Assembly (NCBI RefSeq): GCF_015291705.1
Contig: NZ_CP030050.1
Span: 682,001-746,000, forward strand
Direction: 5' to 3'
Length of the DNA: 64,000 nucleotides
Source of the DNA: Bradyrhizobium arachidis
GTDB taxonomy: Bacteria > Pseudomonadota > Alphaproteobacteria > Rhizobiales > Xanthobacteraceae
Shown here in pieces: positions 1-9,157 of this stretch. Numbering within the stretch: position 1 is the stretch's first letter; each line of letters begins with the position of its first letter. A program made the translations under genes and the position numbers. The notes under the pieces are model-generated. The model was given only the letters and a program-made list of their open reading frames with translations. It did no database searches and was not told where the DNA came from.

Positions 1-265
1 AGCCGTAGGTGATCGACGACAGCAACAGCATCGAGGTGTTCACCGCGACCAGGTTGAGGTCGAACAGGTCTTTCGGCGCGGGGCCGGCGGCGTAGTTGCC
101 GCCGAGCACGCCGAAGGTGGCGAACAGGATCGCGAAGATGAGGCAGTCGCTCATCAGGTAGATCCAGAAGCCGAGCGAGGTGCTGTAGCCTTCCGGATGC
201 GGGTGTTCGTCGGCGAGGTAGAACATCGGCTCGCCGGTTTGGGTGGGATTGACAGCGATCGTCAT
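1..265 (-). CDS. cyoC: Cytochrome o ubiquinol oxidase subunit III (partial, N-terminal 88 residues)
   Basis: Only the N-terminal part lies in the window; the gene runs off the left edge. It starts at ATG (265-263), directly abutting the cyoB stop codon. The translation has a soluble lead with YLADEHPHPEGYSTSLGFW, then a first membrane helix around LMSDCLIFAILFATFG and the start of a second. This is the usual beginning of CyoC, a membrane subunit of the bo3-type quinol oxidase in the heme-copper oxidase subunit III family. Its position as third gene after cyoA and cyoB supports the call. Confidence 0.93.
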   Translation of the reverse strand, partial: MTIAVNPTQTGEPMFYLADEHPHPEGYSTSLGFWIYLMSDCLIFAILFATFGVLGGNYAAGPAPKDLFDLNLVAVNTSMLLLSSITYG

Positions 266-2263
266 TTACTTGGCTCCGGCGAGCAGTTTGGTGCGCGCGT
301 CTTCAGTCCGGATGACGTCTTCAGCCGGAATGTCGAAGTCGCGGTGATAGTTGAAGGTGTGGCCGATGCCGACGGCGAGCATCGCGATGAAGCTCACGGC
401 CGCGAGCCACCAGATGTACCAGATCAGGCCGAAGCCCATTGCGGTGGCGAGGCCGGCGAGGATGATGCCGGTGCCGGTGCTGCTAGGCATATGGATCGGC
501 CTGAAGCCGGAGAGCGGACGCTGGTAGCCGCGCTTCTTCATGTCCCACCACGCGTCATTGTCGTGAACGACGGGGGTGAAGGCGAAGTTGTAGTCCGGCG
601 GAGGCGAGGAGGTCGCCCATTCCAGCGTGCGCGCGTCCCAGGGATCGCCGGTGACGTCCTTGAGCTGCTCGCGCTTGAGGAAGGAGACCGCGAACTGCAT
701 CAGCATGCACATGATGCCGAGGAAGACGAGGCCGGCGCCGATCGCGGCGACGACGAACCAGATCTGCAAGCTCGGATCGTCGAACACGCGCAGGCGTCGG
801 GTCACGCCCATCAGGCCGAGCACATAGAGCGGCATGAAGGCGAGATAGAAGCCGGTGACCCAGAACCAGAACGACAGCTTGCCCCAGAACGGATCGAGCT
901 TGAAGCCGAACGCTTTCGGGAACCAGTAGTTGATGCCGGCGAACGCGCCGAACACCACGCCGCCGATGATCACGTTGTGGAAATGCGCGATCAGGAACAG
1001 GCTGTTGTGCAGCACGAAGTCGGCCGGCGGCACCGCGAGCAGCACGCCGGTCATGCCGCCGAGCACGAAGGTCAGCATGAAGGCGATCGTCCACAGCATC
1101 GGCAGCTCGTAGCGGATGCGGCCGCGATACATCGTGAACAGCCAGTTGAACATCTTCGCGCCCGTCGGGATCGAGATGATCATCGTGGTGATGCCGAAGA
1201 ACGAGTTGACGCTGGCGCCCGAGCCCATCGTGAAGAAGTGGTGCAGCCAGACTAGGTACGACAGGATGGTGATGACGACCGTGGCGTAGACCATCGAGGT
1301 GTAGCCGAACAGGCGCTTGCCGGAGAAGGTCGAGGTCACCTCGGAGAAGATGCCGAAGGCGGGGAGAACCAGGATGTAGACCTCGGGATGACCCCAGATC
1401 CAGATCAGGTTCACGTACATCATGGCGCTGCCGCCGAAATCGTTCGTGAAGAAGTTGGTGCCGACGTAGCGGTCGAGCGAGAGCAACGCGAGCACGACGG
1501 TCAGGACGGGAAAGGAGGCGACGATCAGGACGTTGGTGCAGAGCGAGGTCCAGGTGAACACCGGCATCTTCATCATGGTCATGCCGGGGCAGCGCAGCTT
1601 GACGATGGTGCAGATCAGGTTGATGCCCGATAACGTCGTGCCGACGCCGGCGACCTGTAGCGCCCAGATGTAATAGTCGACGCCGACGTCAGGACTGTAG
1701 CCGATGTTGGACAGCGGCGGATAAGCCAGCCAGCCGGTACGGGCGAACTCGCCGATGAACAGCGATGCCATCACCAGCACCGCGCCGCCGACCGTCATCC
1801 AGAAGCTGAAATTGTTCAGGAACGGGAACGACACGTCGCGCGCGCCGATCTGGAGCGGCACGACGTAGTTCATCAGGCCAGTGACCAGCGGCATCGCCAC
1901 GAAGAAGATCATGATCACGCCGTGGGCGGTGAAGACCTGGTCGTAGTGATGGGCGGGGAGGAACCCTTCGGAGCCGCCGAACGCGAGCGCCTGCTGCGCG
2001 CGCATCATGAGGGCGTCGGCGAAACCGCGCAGCAGCATCACGATGCCGAGGATCATGTACATGATGCCGATGCGCTTGTGGTCGACCGTGGTGAACCATT
2101 CGCGCCAGAGATAGCCCCAGAGGCGGAAATAGGTCACGCCGGCAAACAGCGTGATGCCGCCGAGCGCGACCACGGCGAAGGTGCCGACCAGGATCGGCTC
2201 GTGGAACGGCAGCGAATCGATGCCGAGCCGGCCGAAGATGAGCTTGAGAAGATCAGGAGACAT
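266..2263 (-). CDS. cyoB: Cytochrome o ubiquinol oxidase subunit I
   Basis: Catalytic subunit of the proton-pumping quinol oxidase in the inner membrane: it takes electrons from ubiquinol and reduces O2 to water. At 665 residues it has the CyoB length, including the extra terminal helices that distinguish it from cytochrome c oxidase subunit I. Visible motifs are [17 protein letters not shown], carrying the CuB histidine and the cross-linked Tyr region, WLHHFFTMG with the paired CuB histidines, and [11 protein letters not shown] with the heme histidines. It follows cyoA with an 11-nt gap and abuts cyoC, so the three are co-transcribed. The call is secure. Confidence 0.98.
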   Translation of the reverse strand: MSPDLLKLIFGRLGIDSLPFHEPILVGTFAVVALGGITLFAGVTYFRLWGYLWREWFTTVDHKRIGIMYMILGIVMLLRGFADALMMRAQQALAFGGSEGFLPAHHYDQVFTAHGVIMIFFVAMPLVTGLMNYVVPLQIGARDVSFPFLNNFSFWMTVGGAVLVMASLFIGEFARTGWLAYPPLSNIGYSPDVGVDYYIWALQVAGVGTTLSGINLICTIVKLRCPGMTMMKMPVFTWTSLCTNVLIVASFPVLTVVLALLSLDRYVGTNFFTNDFGGSAMMYVNLIWIWGHPEVYILVLPAFGIFSEVTSTFSGKRLFGYTSMVYATVVITILSYLVWLHHFFTMGSGASVNSFFGITTMIISIPTGAKMFNWLFTMYRGRIRYELPMLWTIAFMLTFVLGGMTGVLLAVPPADFVLHNSLFLIAHFHNVIIGGVVFGAFAGINYWFPKAFGFKLDPFWGKLSFWFWVTGFYLAFMPLYVLGLMGVTRRLRVFDDPSLQIWFVVAAIGAGLVFLGIMCMLMQFAVSFLKREQLKDVTGDPWDARTLEWATSSPPPDYNFAFTPVVHDNDAWWDMKKRGYQRPLSGFRPIHMPSSTGTGIILAGLATAMGFGLIWYIWWLAAVSFIAMLAVGIGHTFNYHRDFDIPAEDVIRTEDARTKLLAGAK

Positions 2264-2274
2264 GCTGGATCTCT

Positions 2275-3435
2275 TTAGGAGTCTGACTTCGGACGCTGTC
2301 CGAGGAAGAAGGACGAGGACTTCAGCGGCGCGAAGGTCGGCCGCTTCAGGCCGGCGCCAAGCAGCGGCGCGGTGTCGAGGGGGGCCTTGATCGACGCGGT
2401 GCTCTGGCCCTGCGGCGCTTCCGGCGTGCAGGTGCCGGCGACGAAGGTCGGCTCGGGTCCGAACGGAGTGCCGCGGCGGGCGTACTTGTCGTAGGTGAGC
2501 GGCAGGGTGTTGTTCAGGCCCTCATGGCCGTTGCCGCCCTTGGCGTCGATTGCCATCATCTCGCTCTGGCACATCTTGCCGGTCTCGACGCACATGTTGA
2601 GGATCAGGCGATAGAGATCGGCATCGACGGTGCCGTAGCGGCGCACCGGCTCGTTCTCGCTGGGCTTCTCGAGCTGAAGATATTCAGCGCGGCCGAGCGA
2701 GCCGCCGGCCGATTTGGCCTGCGCGACCCAGGCATCGAAGCCCTTGTCGTCGAGGCCCTGGAAGTTGAAGTGCATGCCGGAGAAGCCGGCGCCGCTGTAG
2801 TTCGCCGAAAAGCCCTTGTAGGTGCCGGCGTGGTTCACCACAGCGTGGAGCTTGGTCTCCATGCCCGGCATCGCGTAGATCTGGCCGGCGAGCGCGGGGA
2901 TGTAGAACGAGTTCATCACCGAGGAGGCGGTGATGCGGAAGTTGATCGGACGATCGACCGGCGCGGCCAGATCGTTGACGGTGGCGATGCCATAGTCCGG
3001 ATAGATGAAGAGCCACTTCCAATCGAGCGCGACGACGTCGACCTCGAGCGGAGCCTTGGACTGGTCGATGGCCTGCTCCGCCTTGATGCGGCCGAGCGTG
3101 CGATAGGGGTCGAGCAGATGCGTGCCCATCCAGGTCAGCGCGCCAAGGCAAACGATGATCAGAAGTGGCGCCGACCAGATCACCAGCTCGAGCTTGGTCG
3201 AGTGGTCCCATTCCGGCTCGTAGCGGGCCGAGGCGTTGGACTGGCGGTAGCGCCAGGCGAACAGCACCGTCAGCGCCATCACGGGGACGACGATCAGGAG
3301 CATCAGGACGGTGGAGATGATGACGAGGTCGCGCTGCTGGGCAGCGATGTCGCCGGCTGGCGCCAGCACGACGTAGTTGCAGCCGCTGAGCGCGACTGCC
3401 AGGGGTAGTAGCGCCAGGATCTTGAGACGAGACAC
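2275..3435 (-). CDS. cyoA: Ubiquinol oxidase subunit II (lipoprotein)
   Basis: Subunit II of the bo3 quinol oxidase. The N-terminus is a lipoprotein signal peptide ending in LSGC with the modified Cys at residue 19. Two membrane helices follow (around residues 39-62 and 86-106), then a periplasmic cupredoxin-like domain without the CuA cysteine ligands, as expected for a quinol rather than a cytochrome c oxidase. The C-terminal part contains [32 protein letters not shown]. It is the first gene of the leftward operon. The promoter should lie in 3436-3615, shared with a divergent MFS transporter. Confidence 0.97.
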   Translation of the reverse strand: MSRLKILALLPLAVALSGCNYVVLAPAGDIAAQQRDLVIISTVLMLLIVVPVMALTVLFAWRYRQSNASARYEPEWDHSTKLELVIWSAPLLIIVCLGALTWMGTHLLDPYRTLGRIKAEQAIDQSKAPLEVDVVALDWKWLFIYPDYGIATVNDLAAPVDRPINFRITASSVMNSFYIPALAGQIYAMPGMETKLHAVVNHAGTYKGFSANYSGAGFSGMHFNFQGLDDKGFDAWVAQAKSAGGSLGRAEYLQLEKPSENEPVRRYGTVDADLYRLILNMCVETGKMCQSEMMAIDAKGGNGHEGLNNTLPLTYDKYARRGTPFGPEPTFVAGTCTPEAPQGQSTASIKAPLDTAPLLGAGLKRPTFAPLKSSSFFLGQRPKSDS

Positions 3436-3501
3436 GGGCCGAGCCTTTGAGAATGAGTTTCCTTTGCGGGGCCAACGGGTAGCTGCGGCGCAACAATCCG
3501 G

Positions 3502-3524
3502 ACATTGGACAATTTGTCCAATGT
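3502..3524. promoter_or_regulatory. Perfect inverted repeat, candidate operator between cyoA and the MFS gene
   Basis: Arms ACATTGGACAA and TTGTCCAATGT are exact reverse complements separated by one base, giving a 23-bp dyad. It lies about 66 bp before cyoA and 91 bp before the MFS start, in the only non-coding stretch (3436-3615) between the two divergent genes. It has no T-tract, so a terminator is unlikely. Symmetry and position suggest a dimeric regulator binding site. I cannot name the regulator; it does not fit the PdhR, FNR or RirA consensus I know. Confidence 0.55.
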
Positions 3525-3615
3525 TGCAGTGCGGGATGTTGGGTCAGACAGGTCCAGATTGCCTGGCGTTCGCCGGGCGGTCGGCTTTGGTTTTCAGGAC
3601 GTTAAGGGCGCACGA

Positions 3616-4950
3616 ATGGCGACGGCACAGACCCCCGCAATGGCAGACCTCCACTCGGGCGAGCACGGCCACGACCAGGCCAGTCCCGGCGAGATCGCCA
3701 TCGGCGTCATCATCGGCCGCACCTCGGAATTCTTCGACTTCTTCGTGTTCGCGATCGCCTCGGTGATCGTGTTCCCGCGCCTGGTCTTCCCGTTCACGAG
3801 CGAGCTGACCGGCACGCTCTATTCCTTCATGATCTTCGCGCTGGCCTTCATGGCCCGGCCGATCGGCACCGTGATTTTCATGACCGTCGACCGCAGCTAC
3901 GGCAAAACCGCCAAGCTGGTCTCGGCGCTGTTCCTGCTCGGCACCGCGACCGTCGCGCTCGCGTTCCTGCCCGGCTATCACGACATCGGCGTCGCCGCGA
4001 TCTGGCTGCTGGCACTGGCGCGCATCGCGCAGGGTCTGGCCTGGGGCGGCGCCTGGGACGGCATGGCCTCGCTGCTGGCGCTGAACGCGCCGCCCTCCAA
4101 GCGCGGCTGGTACGCGATGGTGCCGCAGCTCGGCGCCCCGCTCGGGCTGATCGTGGCGAGCGCGCTGTTCGCCTATTTCGCGGGTAACCTGTCGGCCGAC
4201 GATTTCTTCGACTGGGGCTGGCGCTATCCGTTCTTCGTCGCCTTCGCCATCAACGTCGTGGCGCTGTTCGCCCGCCTGCGCATGGTGACGACCGAGGAAT
4301 ACGCCTCGCTGTTCGAGACCCGCGAGCTCCAGCCCTCGCGAATCTCCGAGACGGTCGCGCGCGAAGGCCAGAACATCATGCTCGGCGCCTTCGCGCCGCT
4401 GGCGAGCTTCGCACTTTTCCACATGGTCACGGTGTTTCCGCTGTCCTGGGTGTTCCTGTTCACCCGCGAGAGCCCGGTGCGCTTCCTGATCATCGAGATC
4501 GTCGCCGCCGTGTTCGGCGTCGCTGCGATCGTGGCCTCCGGCATCATCGCTGACCGCGTCGGCCGCAAGTCGCTCTTGATGGGATCGGCGATCGCAATCG
4601 CGATCTACAGCGGCTTTGCTCCGCAGCTGCTCGACGCCGGCGCGTTCGGCGAGACCATCTACATGGTGATCGGCTTCATCCTGCTGGGTCTCTCCTTCGG
4701 CCAGTCTTCGGGCGCGATCGCCTCGAATTTCAGGCAGGCCTATCGCTACACCGCCTCGGCGCTGACCTCCGACATGGCCTGGCTGTTCGGCGCCGGCTTT
4801 GCGCCGCTGGTCGCGCTGCTGCTCGCCACCAATCTCGGCGTCATCGCCTCGGGTGCGTACTTGCTCTCCGGCGCGTTCTGGACCTTGCTTGCGCTCTGGC
4901 TCAGCGGCCAGCGCGAGGCCGGCGATATGGACGCGGGCTCCAGCTCGTAA
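3616..4950 (+). CDS. MFS transporter, metabolite:proton symporter type
   Basis: A 444-residue integral membrane protein with about 12 hydrophobic segments. The early IGRTSEFFDFFVFAIASVIVFP and the loop motif ADRVGRKSLL at the middle of the second half are typical of MHS-type sugar-porter-like MFS carriers. An upstream in-frame TTG at 3505 would add 37 poorly conserved, non-membrane residues and would include part of the dyad at 3502-3524, so I prefer the ATG at 3616 with AAGGG a few bases upstream. The substrate is unknown. Divergence from cyo across a shared operator suggests linked regulation. Confidence 0.85.
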   Translation: MATAQTPAMADLHSGEHGHDQASPGEIAIGVIIGRTSEFFDFFVFAIASVIVFPRLVFPFTSELTGTLYSFMIFALAFMARPIGTVIFMTVDRSYGKTAKLVSALFLLGTATVALAFLPGYHDIGVAAIWLLALARIAQGLAWGGAWDGMASLLALNAPPSKRGWYAMVPQLGAPLGLIVASALFAYFAGNLSADDFFDWGWRYPFFVAFAINVVALFARLRMVTTEEYASLFETRELQPSRISETVAREGQNIMLGAFAPLASFALFHMVTVFPLSWVFLFTRESPVRFLIIEIVAAVFGVAAIVASGIIADRVGRKSLLMGSAIAIAIYSGFAPQLLDAGAFGETIYMVIGFILLGLSFGQSSGAIASNFRQAYRYTASALTSDMAWLFGAGFAPLVALLLATNLGVIASGAYLLSGAFWTLLALWLSGQREAGDMDAGSSS

Positions 4951-4961
4951 GCTCGAGCCTG

Positions 4962-5054
4962 GTAGGGTGGGCAAAGGCGCGCAGCGCCGTGCCCACCATC
5001 TCTCAATGATTGCGCGCAAGGATGGTGGGCACGCTTCGCTTTGCCCACCCTACG
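4962..5054. repeat. Intergenic palindromic repeat, family A copy 1
   Basis: Begins GTAGGGTGGGCAAAG and ends with its reverse complement CTTTGCCCACCCTAC, with a second inner inverted pair GTGCCCACCAT / ATGGTGGGCAC. Related copies occur at 7462-7549, 33085-33182 and 44906-44982. It lies between the convergent MFS and M48 genes and could fold as a long hairpin in either transcript. Confidence 0.85.
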
Positions 5055-5101
5055 GCAGCGAGATATGTAGCTCGAGATCCCGGGTCCGCGCTTAGCGCGC
5101 G

Positions 5102-6601
5102 TCAATCCGCCACGATCTTCACGCGGTCGCGCACCTTCACCTGCGCGGTGCGATCGAGCCCGTTCAGCACGCGGAACCGCTCGGCGGGATGATCGACGCC
5201 GGCCATGCGGTGGGACAGCGATTCCACGGTGTCGCCCGGCTGCACCGTGATGACCTTGATGCGCAGCGGACGCGCGGCCTGGATCTCGTCGAGCGTCAGG
5301 CGGCGGAATGAGTTGACGGTCTCGCGGGCGTTGCGCTCGCTCTCGGTCGATTTCTGCCGGGCCGCGAAGATGAAGCGGTAGACGTCGCTGCCGAACCGCA
5401 GCGCGTAGACCTTGAACTGCCACTGGTCGCCCTTGGCGGTGACGGAGGCGGCCGGAAAACCGTTAATCGTGATGTCCTCGGTCGAAGCCTTCTCGACGCC
5501 CTCCATCCAGCCCGAATTGAGGTAATCGCCGAGCGACTGCTCGGCCGGCACACGCACGACGTCGAAGCGCATCGCCTGCGAGCCGCCGTCGCGCACGCCG
5601 ATCACCGCCTGCGCGGTGTTGTCGAGTGTGAAATTGTCAGGCGCCTGGAAGGTGAAGCCGAGTTTCGGATGCAGGAATCTGCGGCCGCGGACGAAACCTT
5701 CGCTGGGATCTTCGCCATAAACGAGGTTGTCGATGGCGGCGAGATAGCTCTCGCGGTCGCGCTCAGCGCCCTCGGGCGCAGAATATTGCCGCGCGATGGT
5801 CTGCGCATTCTGCACGCGCTCCGGCGTTGCCGGATGCGACGAGGTGAAATCCTGCGCGCGCGGATCGAGCGAGGTCTTGCCGGCCTTCAGCTCGGCATTG
5901 CGCTCCATCGCCGAGAGGAAGCGTGCCGCACCATAGGGGTCGAAATGCGCCTTGGCGGAAATGCCGACGCCGATGCCGTCGGCCTCGAACTCCTGATTGC
6001 GCGAGAAGCTCGCCATGGTGAGCTTGGTTTTGGCGAGCGCGAGCGCGGTGAGATCGGGATCGTTGCTCATGTCGGTGACGACGCGGGTGACGACCGCGGC
6101 CTGGCGCGCCTGGTCTTCGCGCATCGCGGCGTGCTTGGACAGCACATGCGCCATCTCGTGGCTGAGCACGGAGGACAATTCCGAGGTGTCGCTCGCGAGC
6201 GCAAGCAGGCCGCGCGTGACATAGAGCTGGCCGTTCGGCAGCGCGAAGGCGTTCACCGCGCCGGAATTGAGGATGGTGACCTTGTAGCCCTGGTCGGGGC
6301 GGTCGGACGCCGCAACCAGCCGGTCGACGGTCTTGCTGACGAGCGCCTCGAGCTTGGGATCGTCATAGGTGCCGCCATAGCTCGCAAGGATGCGCTCGTG
6401 CTCCTTTTCGGTGGCGGGGGTCTGCGCGACGGCCGGCTTCGGCTTGGGTAGCGCAACGGTCGGCGGGGCGGCCGCGGTCTGGAACCGGTTCATGTCGCCG
6501 CAACCGGCGAGAAGGCCGCCCAGCGCAAGGCAAAGCGCGGCCGGCGCAGCCCGCAGGCGGCGGCAATCACCTCGTCCGTGCCGTTCTAGCACCCCATTCA
6601 C
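5102..6601 (-). CDS. M48-family metalloprotease, lipoprotein with C-terminal LysM-like domain
   Basis: Predicted periplasmic zinc protease of 499 residues, BepA/Oma1-like. The start is a GTG. The N-terminus carries a lipobox LLAGC (Cys34), then a proline/alanine-rich linker. The catalytic site HEMAH is at residues 148-152, in SVLSHEMAHVLSKHAA, and the downstream NQEFEADGIG supplies the third zinc ligand. The region around residues 290-430 resembles the C-terminal domain seen in some secreted M48 proteins. The last 50 residues (VITVQPGDTVESLSHRMAG onward) look like a LysM module. A likely role is quality control of outer-membrane proteins; the substrate is not known. Confidence 0.88.
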   Translation of the reverse strand: MNGVLERHGRGDCRRLRAAPAALCLALGGLLAGCGDMNRFQTAAAPPTVALPKPKPAVAQTPATEKEHERILASYGGTYDDPKLEALVSKTVDRLVAASDRPDQGYKVTILNSGAVNAFALPNGQLYVTRGLLALASDTSELSSVLSHEMAHVLSKHAAMREDQARQAAVVTRVVTDMSNDPDLTALALAKTKLTMASFSRNQEFEADGIGVGISAKAHFDPYGAARFLSAMERNAELKAGKTSLDPRAQDFTSSHPATPERVQNAQTIARQYSAPEGAERDRESYLAAIDNLVYGEDPSEGFVRGRRFLHPKLGFTFQAPDNFTLDNTAQAVIGVRDGGSQAMRFDVVRVPAEQSLGDYLNSGWMEGVEKASTEDITINGFPAASVTAKGDQWQFKVYALRFGSDVYRFIFAARQKSTESERNARETVNSFRRLTLDEIQAARPLRIKVITVQPGDTVESLSHRMAGVDHPAERFRVLNGLDRTAQVKVRDRVKIVAD

Positions 6602-6624
6602 GTCGATTAACCCGTGCCCGGCCC

Positions 6625-7394
6625 TTAAGGCCTTACCCCAGTAGGCTCGTTTGCGCCCAGCAATTCAACCTGTCCCAAGAGACGCACGTCGATACGCGGC
6701 CCCGTCGTTCCCTCAATCCAGCCCCGGACTCGAATCCGTTTATTCTCCAGGGACTTAAGGGCGATCCCCGCGCCCTCGAAGGTCGGTAACGCGCGCTTTG
6801 AAATAGTCACGGCAAAGCCGCGTGTCCAGTTCCGTCCGAAGTTGAGGTAGGTCGTTGCCCCAGCTTGCCGGACCGACAGGACTTTGCCCTCGACCACCAT
6901 AAAGCGCCCGATCCCGGCCAAAATATCGTCCGAACTTTCCGCGTTTTTTATGGCCGACGGGTCAGCCCAGCTGCCCATTTTTTGGCGCCGCGCCCCGGCC
7001 TCCGACGCCATCAGGGCCGCGGCGCAGTCCTTGTCCGTGATCTCGCCGGAGACGATGGCGTCGCCCTGGGCAAGCAACATGGCCTGCACGGAGATGTCGT
7101 TTTCGCCGATGAACATGAGTGCGCCCTGCCGGCCGTAGCGGTCGGGCGTGTCGTCATTGCCGCGCAGGACCACGTCGCGTCCGGCGAGCAGCGATGTCAG
7201 CGCCTGCTTGGTCTTCGCCGTCGCCTCGATCCCGGAGAGGCGGACCTCGCGTCCGTCGTCAAGACGCACGCTGCGCGCATCGACGATTCCCGTGACGCGG
7301 CCCTCGCCCAGCGTATCGAATTGGCACGGCGCGGCGAGCGCCGTGTCACCGCGACGAGAAAAAATGCGACGATGGGATGAAGCAGTCGCGTCAC
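6625..7394 (-). CDS. Secreted thermonuclease-like (SNase) protein with an apparent frameshift in the signal peptide
   Basis: The SNase-like body reads in one frame from about 7341 to 6625: FDTLGEGRVTGIVDARSVRL, then VRLSGIEA and DRYGRQGALMF. In that frame the first start is an internal GTG at 7269, too late to include the first beta strands. In a different frame a GTG at 7394 encodes MTRLLHPIVAFFLVAVT, a good signal peptide. Joining the frames at about 7342-7344 gives ...FFLVAVT + ALAAPCQFDTLG, a natural export signal followed by the mature domain. This implies a net 1-nt loss or 2-nt gain, or a sequencing error. The catalytic Asp/Glu pair of classic nuclease is not obvious, although Arg of DRYGR is present. 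It is adjacent to the M48 gene (23-nt gap). Confidence 0.7.
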
Positions 7395-7461
7395 GTGACC
7401 CGGAGAGGTTGCGTTACGCGATCATCTTAACTCAAACGTAGCGAACGACGAAGGGGCACTC

Positions 7462-7549
7462 GTAGGGTGGGCAAAGCGAAGCGTGCCCACGTCTGTGGTT
7501 CGTGGCGCCGGCTCGTGGGCACGGCGCGAAGAGTGCGAGCCCACCCTAC
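7462..7549. repeat. Intergenic palindromic repeat, family A copy 2
   Basis: Starts GTAGGGTGGGCAAAG and ends GCCCACCCTAC, with inner GTGCCCACG / CGTGGGCAC type pairing. The right arm is diverged compared with the other copies. The rest of the 7395-7787 gap holds a short fragment of another repeat (around 7580-7615, TTGCTTCGCTCGCAATGAC) and no open frame I would support. The promoter of the downstream binding-protein gene must lie in 7630-7787. Confidence 0.8.
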
Positions 7550-7787
7550 GGCAGTTCGCGTGATGCTACGTAATGGCCTCACGCATCGCCTTGCTTCGCT
7601 CGCAATGACAACGCGGAAACATCTTGCGTCTTCCAGCCATTCCGCTTTGCGGAAAACATGGGCGTCAATCATGCGCGCGCAACGTCCCCGTGCTTGCTGC
7701 GCTGTCGCGCATGCGGCATGATCGCGGCAACAGCAAATAACCAAGCCGCCATCAGAGCAACGGCGCGATAACGGGAGGTCATTTTCC

Positions 7788-8996
7788 ATGAAGCATATTT
7801 TGTCCGGCATTTTTGCCGCCGCGTTTGCCCTGAGCGCGAGCGCTGCGGCCCAGGCCCAGGACAAGCCGCCGCTGAAGATCGGCGGCATCCTCGACATGTC
7901 GAGCCTCTATGCCGACATCACCGGCCCCGGCAGCGAGACCGCGGCCAAGATGGCGGTGGAGGATTTCGGCGGCGAGGTGCTGGGACGCAAGATCCAGGTG
8001 CTCGCCGCCGACCATCTCAACAAGGCCGACCTGTCCGCCAACATCGCGCGCGACATGATCGACAATCAGGGCGTCGAGATGATCTACGACGTCGCGGCCT
8101 CCGCGACCGCGCTTGCCGCCGGCGAGATCGCGAAAGCGCGCAACAAGATCATCATGTTCAACGGCCCGGGCTCGATCCGTCTCACCAACGAGGCCTGCGG
8201 TCCCTACACCATCCATTACGTGTTCGACACGTTCGGCCAGGCCAACGTGACCGGCCTCGCGGCCGTGAAGTCAGGCCTCGACACCTGGTTCTTCCTCACC
8301 GCCGACTACGCCTTCGGTCAGGATCTGGAGAAGGACACCAGCGCCGTCGTGACCAAGACCGGCGGCAAGGTGCTCGGCAGCGTGCGCCATCCGCTCAACA
8401 CGTCGGACTTCTCGTCGTTCCTCCTCCAGGCGCAGTCCTCCAAGGCCAAGGTGATCGGCCTCGCCAATGCCGGTGGCGACACCGTCAACGCGATCAAGCA
8501 GGCCGCCGAGTTCGGCATCACCAAGGGCGGTCAGAAGCTGTCGCCGTTGCTCGCTTTCGTCACCGACATCGATTCGATCGGGCTCGAGACCGCACAGGGC
8601 CTACTGTTGGCCGAAGCCTTCTACTGGGACATGAACGACGAGACGCGCGCGTTCTCGAAGCGCTTTCAAGAGCGCGTCAAGCGGCCGCCGACCTCGGCAC
8701 AGGCCGGCGTCTATTCCTCCGTCACGCACTATCTGAAGGCGGTGAAGGCGGCGGGTACGACCGACGCCGCCGCGGTCATGAAGGTGATGAAGGAGACGCC
8801 GATCAACGACTTCTTCGCTCATAACGGCAAGATCCGCGAGGACGGCCGCATGGTCCACGACATGTACCTGTTCGAGGTGAAGAAGCCGTCGGAATCCAAG
8901 GGCCGCTGGGACGATTACAAGCTACTCGCCACCGTGCCCGGCAGCGAAGCGTTCCAGTCGCTGGAGCAGTCGCGCTGCCCGCTGGTGAAGAAGTGA
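7788..8996 (+). CDS. ABC transporter substrate-binding protein, branched-chain amino acid / aromatic type
   Basis: A periplasmic type I solute-binding protein of 402 residues (LivK-like, Peripla_BP_6 fold). The signal peptide MKHILSGIFAAAFALSASAAAQAQ is followed by the mature start DKPPLKIGGILDMSSLYADI. The conserved body elements AAKMAVEDFGGEVLGRKI, FFLTADYAFGQDLEKD and MKETPINDFFAHNGKIREDGR are typical of these proteins. The start has an AGGTC upstream. No permease or ATPase gene is adjacent, so it is an orphan component here. The downstream acyl-CoA genes suggest an organic-acid or aromatic ligand rather than an amino acid; that is inference. Confidence 0.9.
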   Translation: MKHILSGIFAAAFALSASAAAQAQDKPPLKIGGILDMSSLYADITGPGSETAAKMAVEDFGGEVLGRKIQVLAADHLNKADLSANIARDMIDNQGVEMIYDVAASATALAAGEIAKARNKIIMFNGPGSIRLTNEACGPYTIHYVFDTFGQANVTGLAAVKSGLDTWFFLTADYAFGQDLEKDTSAVVTKTGGKVLGSVRHPLNTSDFSSFLLQAQSSKAKVIGLANAGGDTVNAIKQAAEFGITKGGQKLSPLLAFVTDIDSIGLETAQGLLLAEAFYWDMNDETRAFSKRFQERVKRPPTSAQAGVYSSVTHYLKAVKAAGTTDAAAVMKVMKETPINDFFAHNGKIREDGRMVHDMYLFEVKKPSESKGRWDDYKLLATVPGSEAFQSLEQSRCPLVKK

Positions 8997-9017
8997 CGGC
9001 GTGACGCAAGTCACGCC

Positions 9018-9117
9018 GTCATCCCGGGGCTCACGAAGCGAGAGCCCGGGATCCATCGGGCGGCAATGACGGTCGAGAAATGGATTCCGGGCTCGCGCTT
9101 TGCGCGCCCGGAATGAC
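9018..9117. repeat. Intergenic palindromic repeat (GTCATCCCGG...CCGGAATGAC type)
   Basis: An imperfect inverted repeat of about 100 bp begins GTCATCCCGGGGCT and ends CGCCCGGAATGAC, with internal CCCGGGATCCAT / ATGGATTCCGGG arms. It fills the gap between the solute-binding protein and the enoyl-CoA hydratase. Confidence 0.75.
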
Positions 9118-9157
9118 GAAGTGAGAGAGTGGCGCCACAGAAAAAAGGCAAACACCC

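Noticed and set aside
3544..5019. Long minus-strand frame opposite the MFS gene
   Set aside because: Charged, repetitive translation with no domain; antisense shadow of a clear membrane transporter.
4962..5054. Possible CRISPR-like repeat unit
   Set aside because: Copies are scattered singly over the genome window, are palindromic and have no spacers; no cas genes are present.
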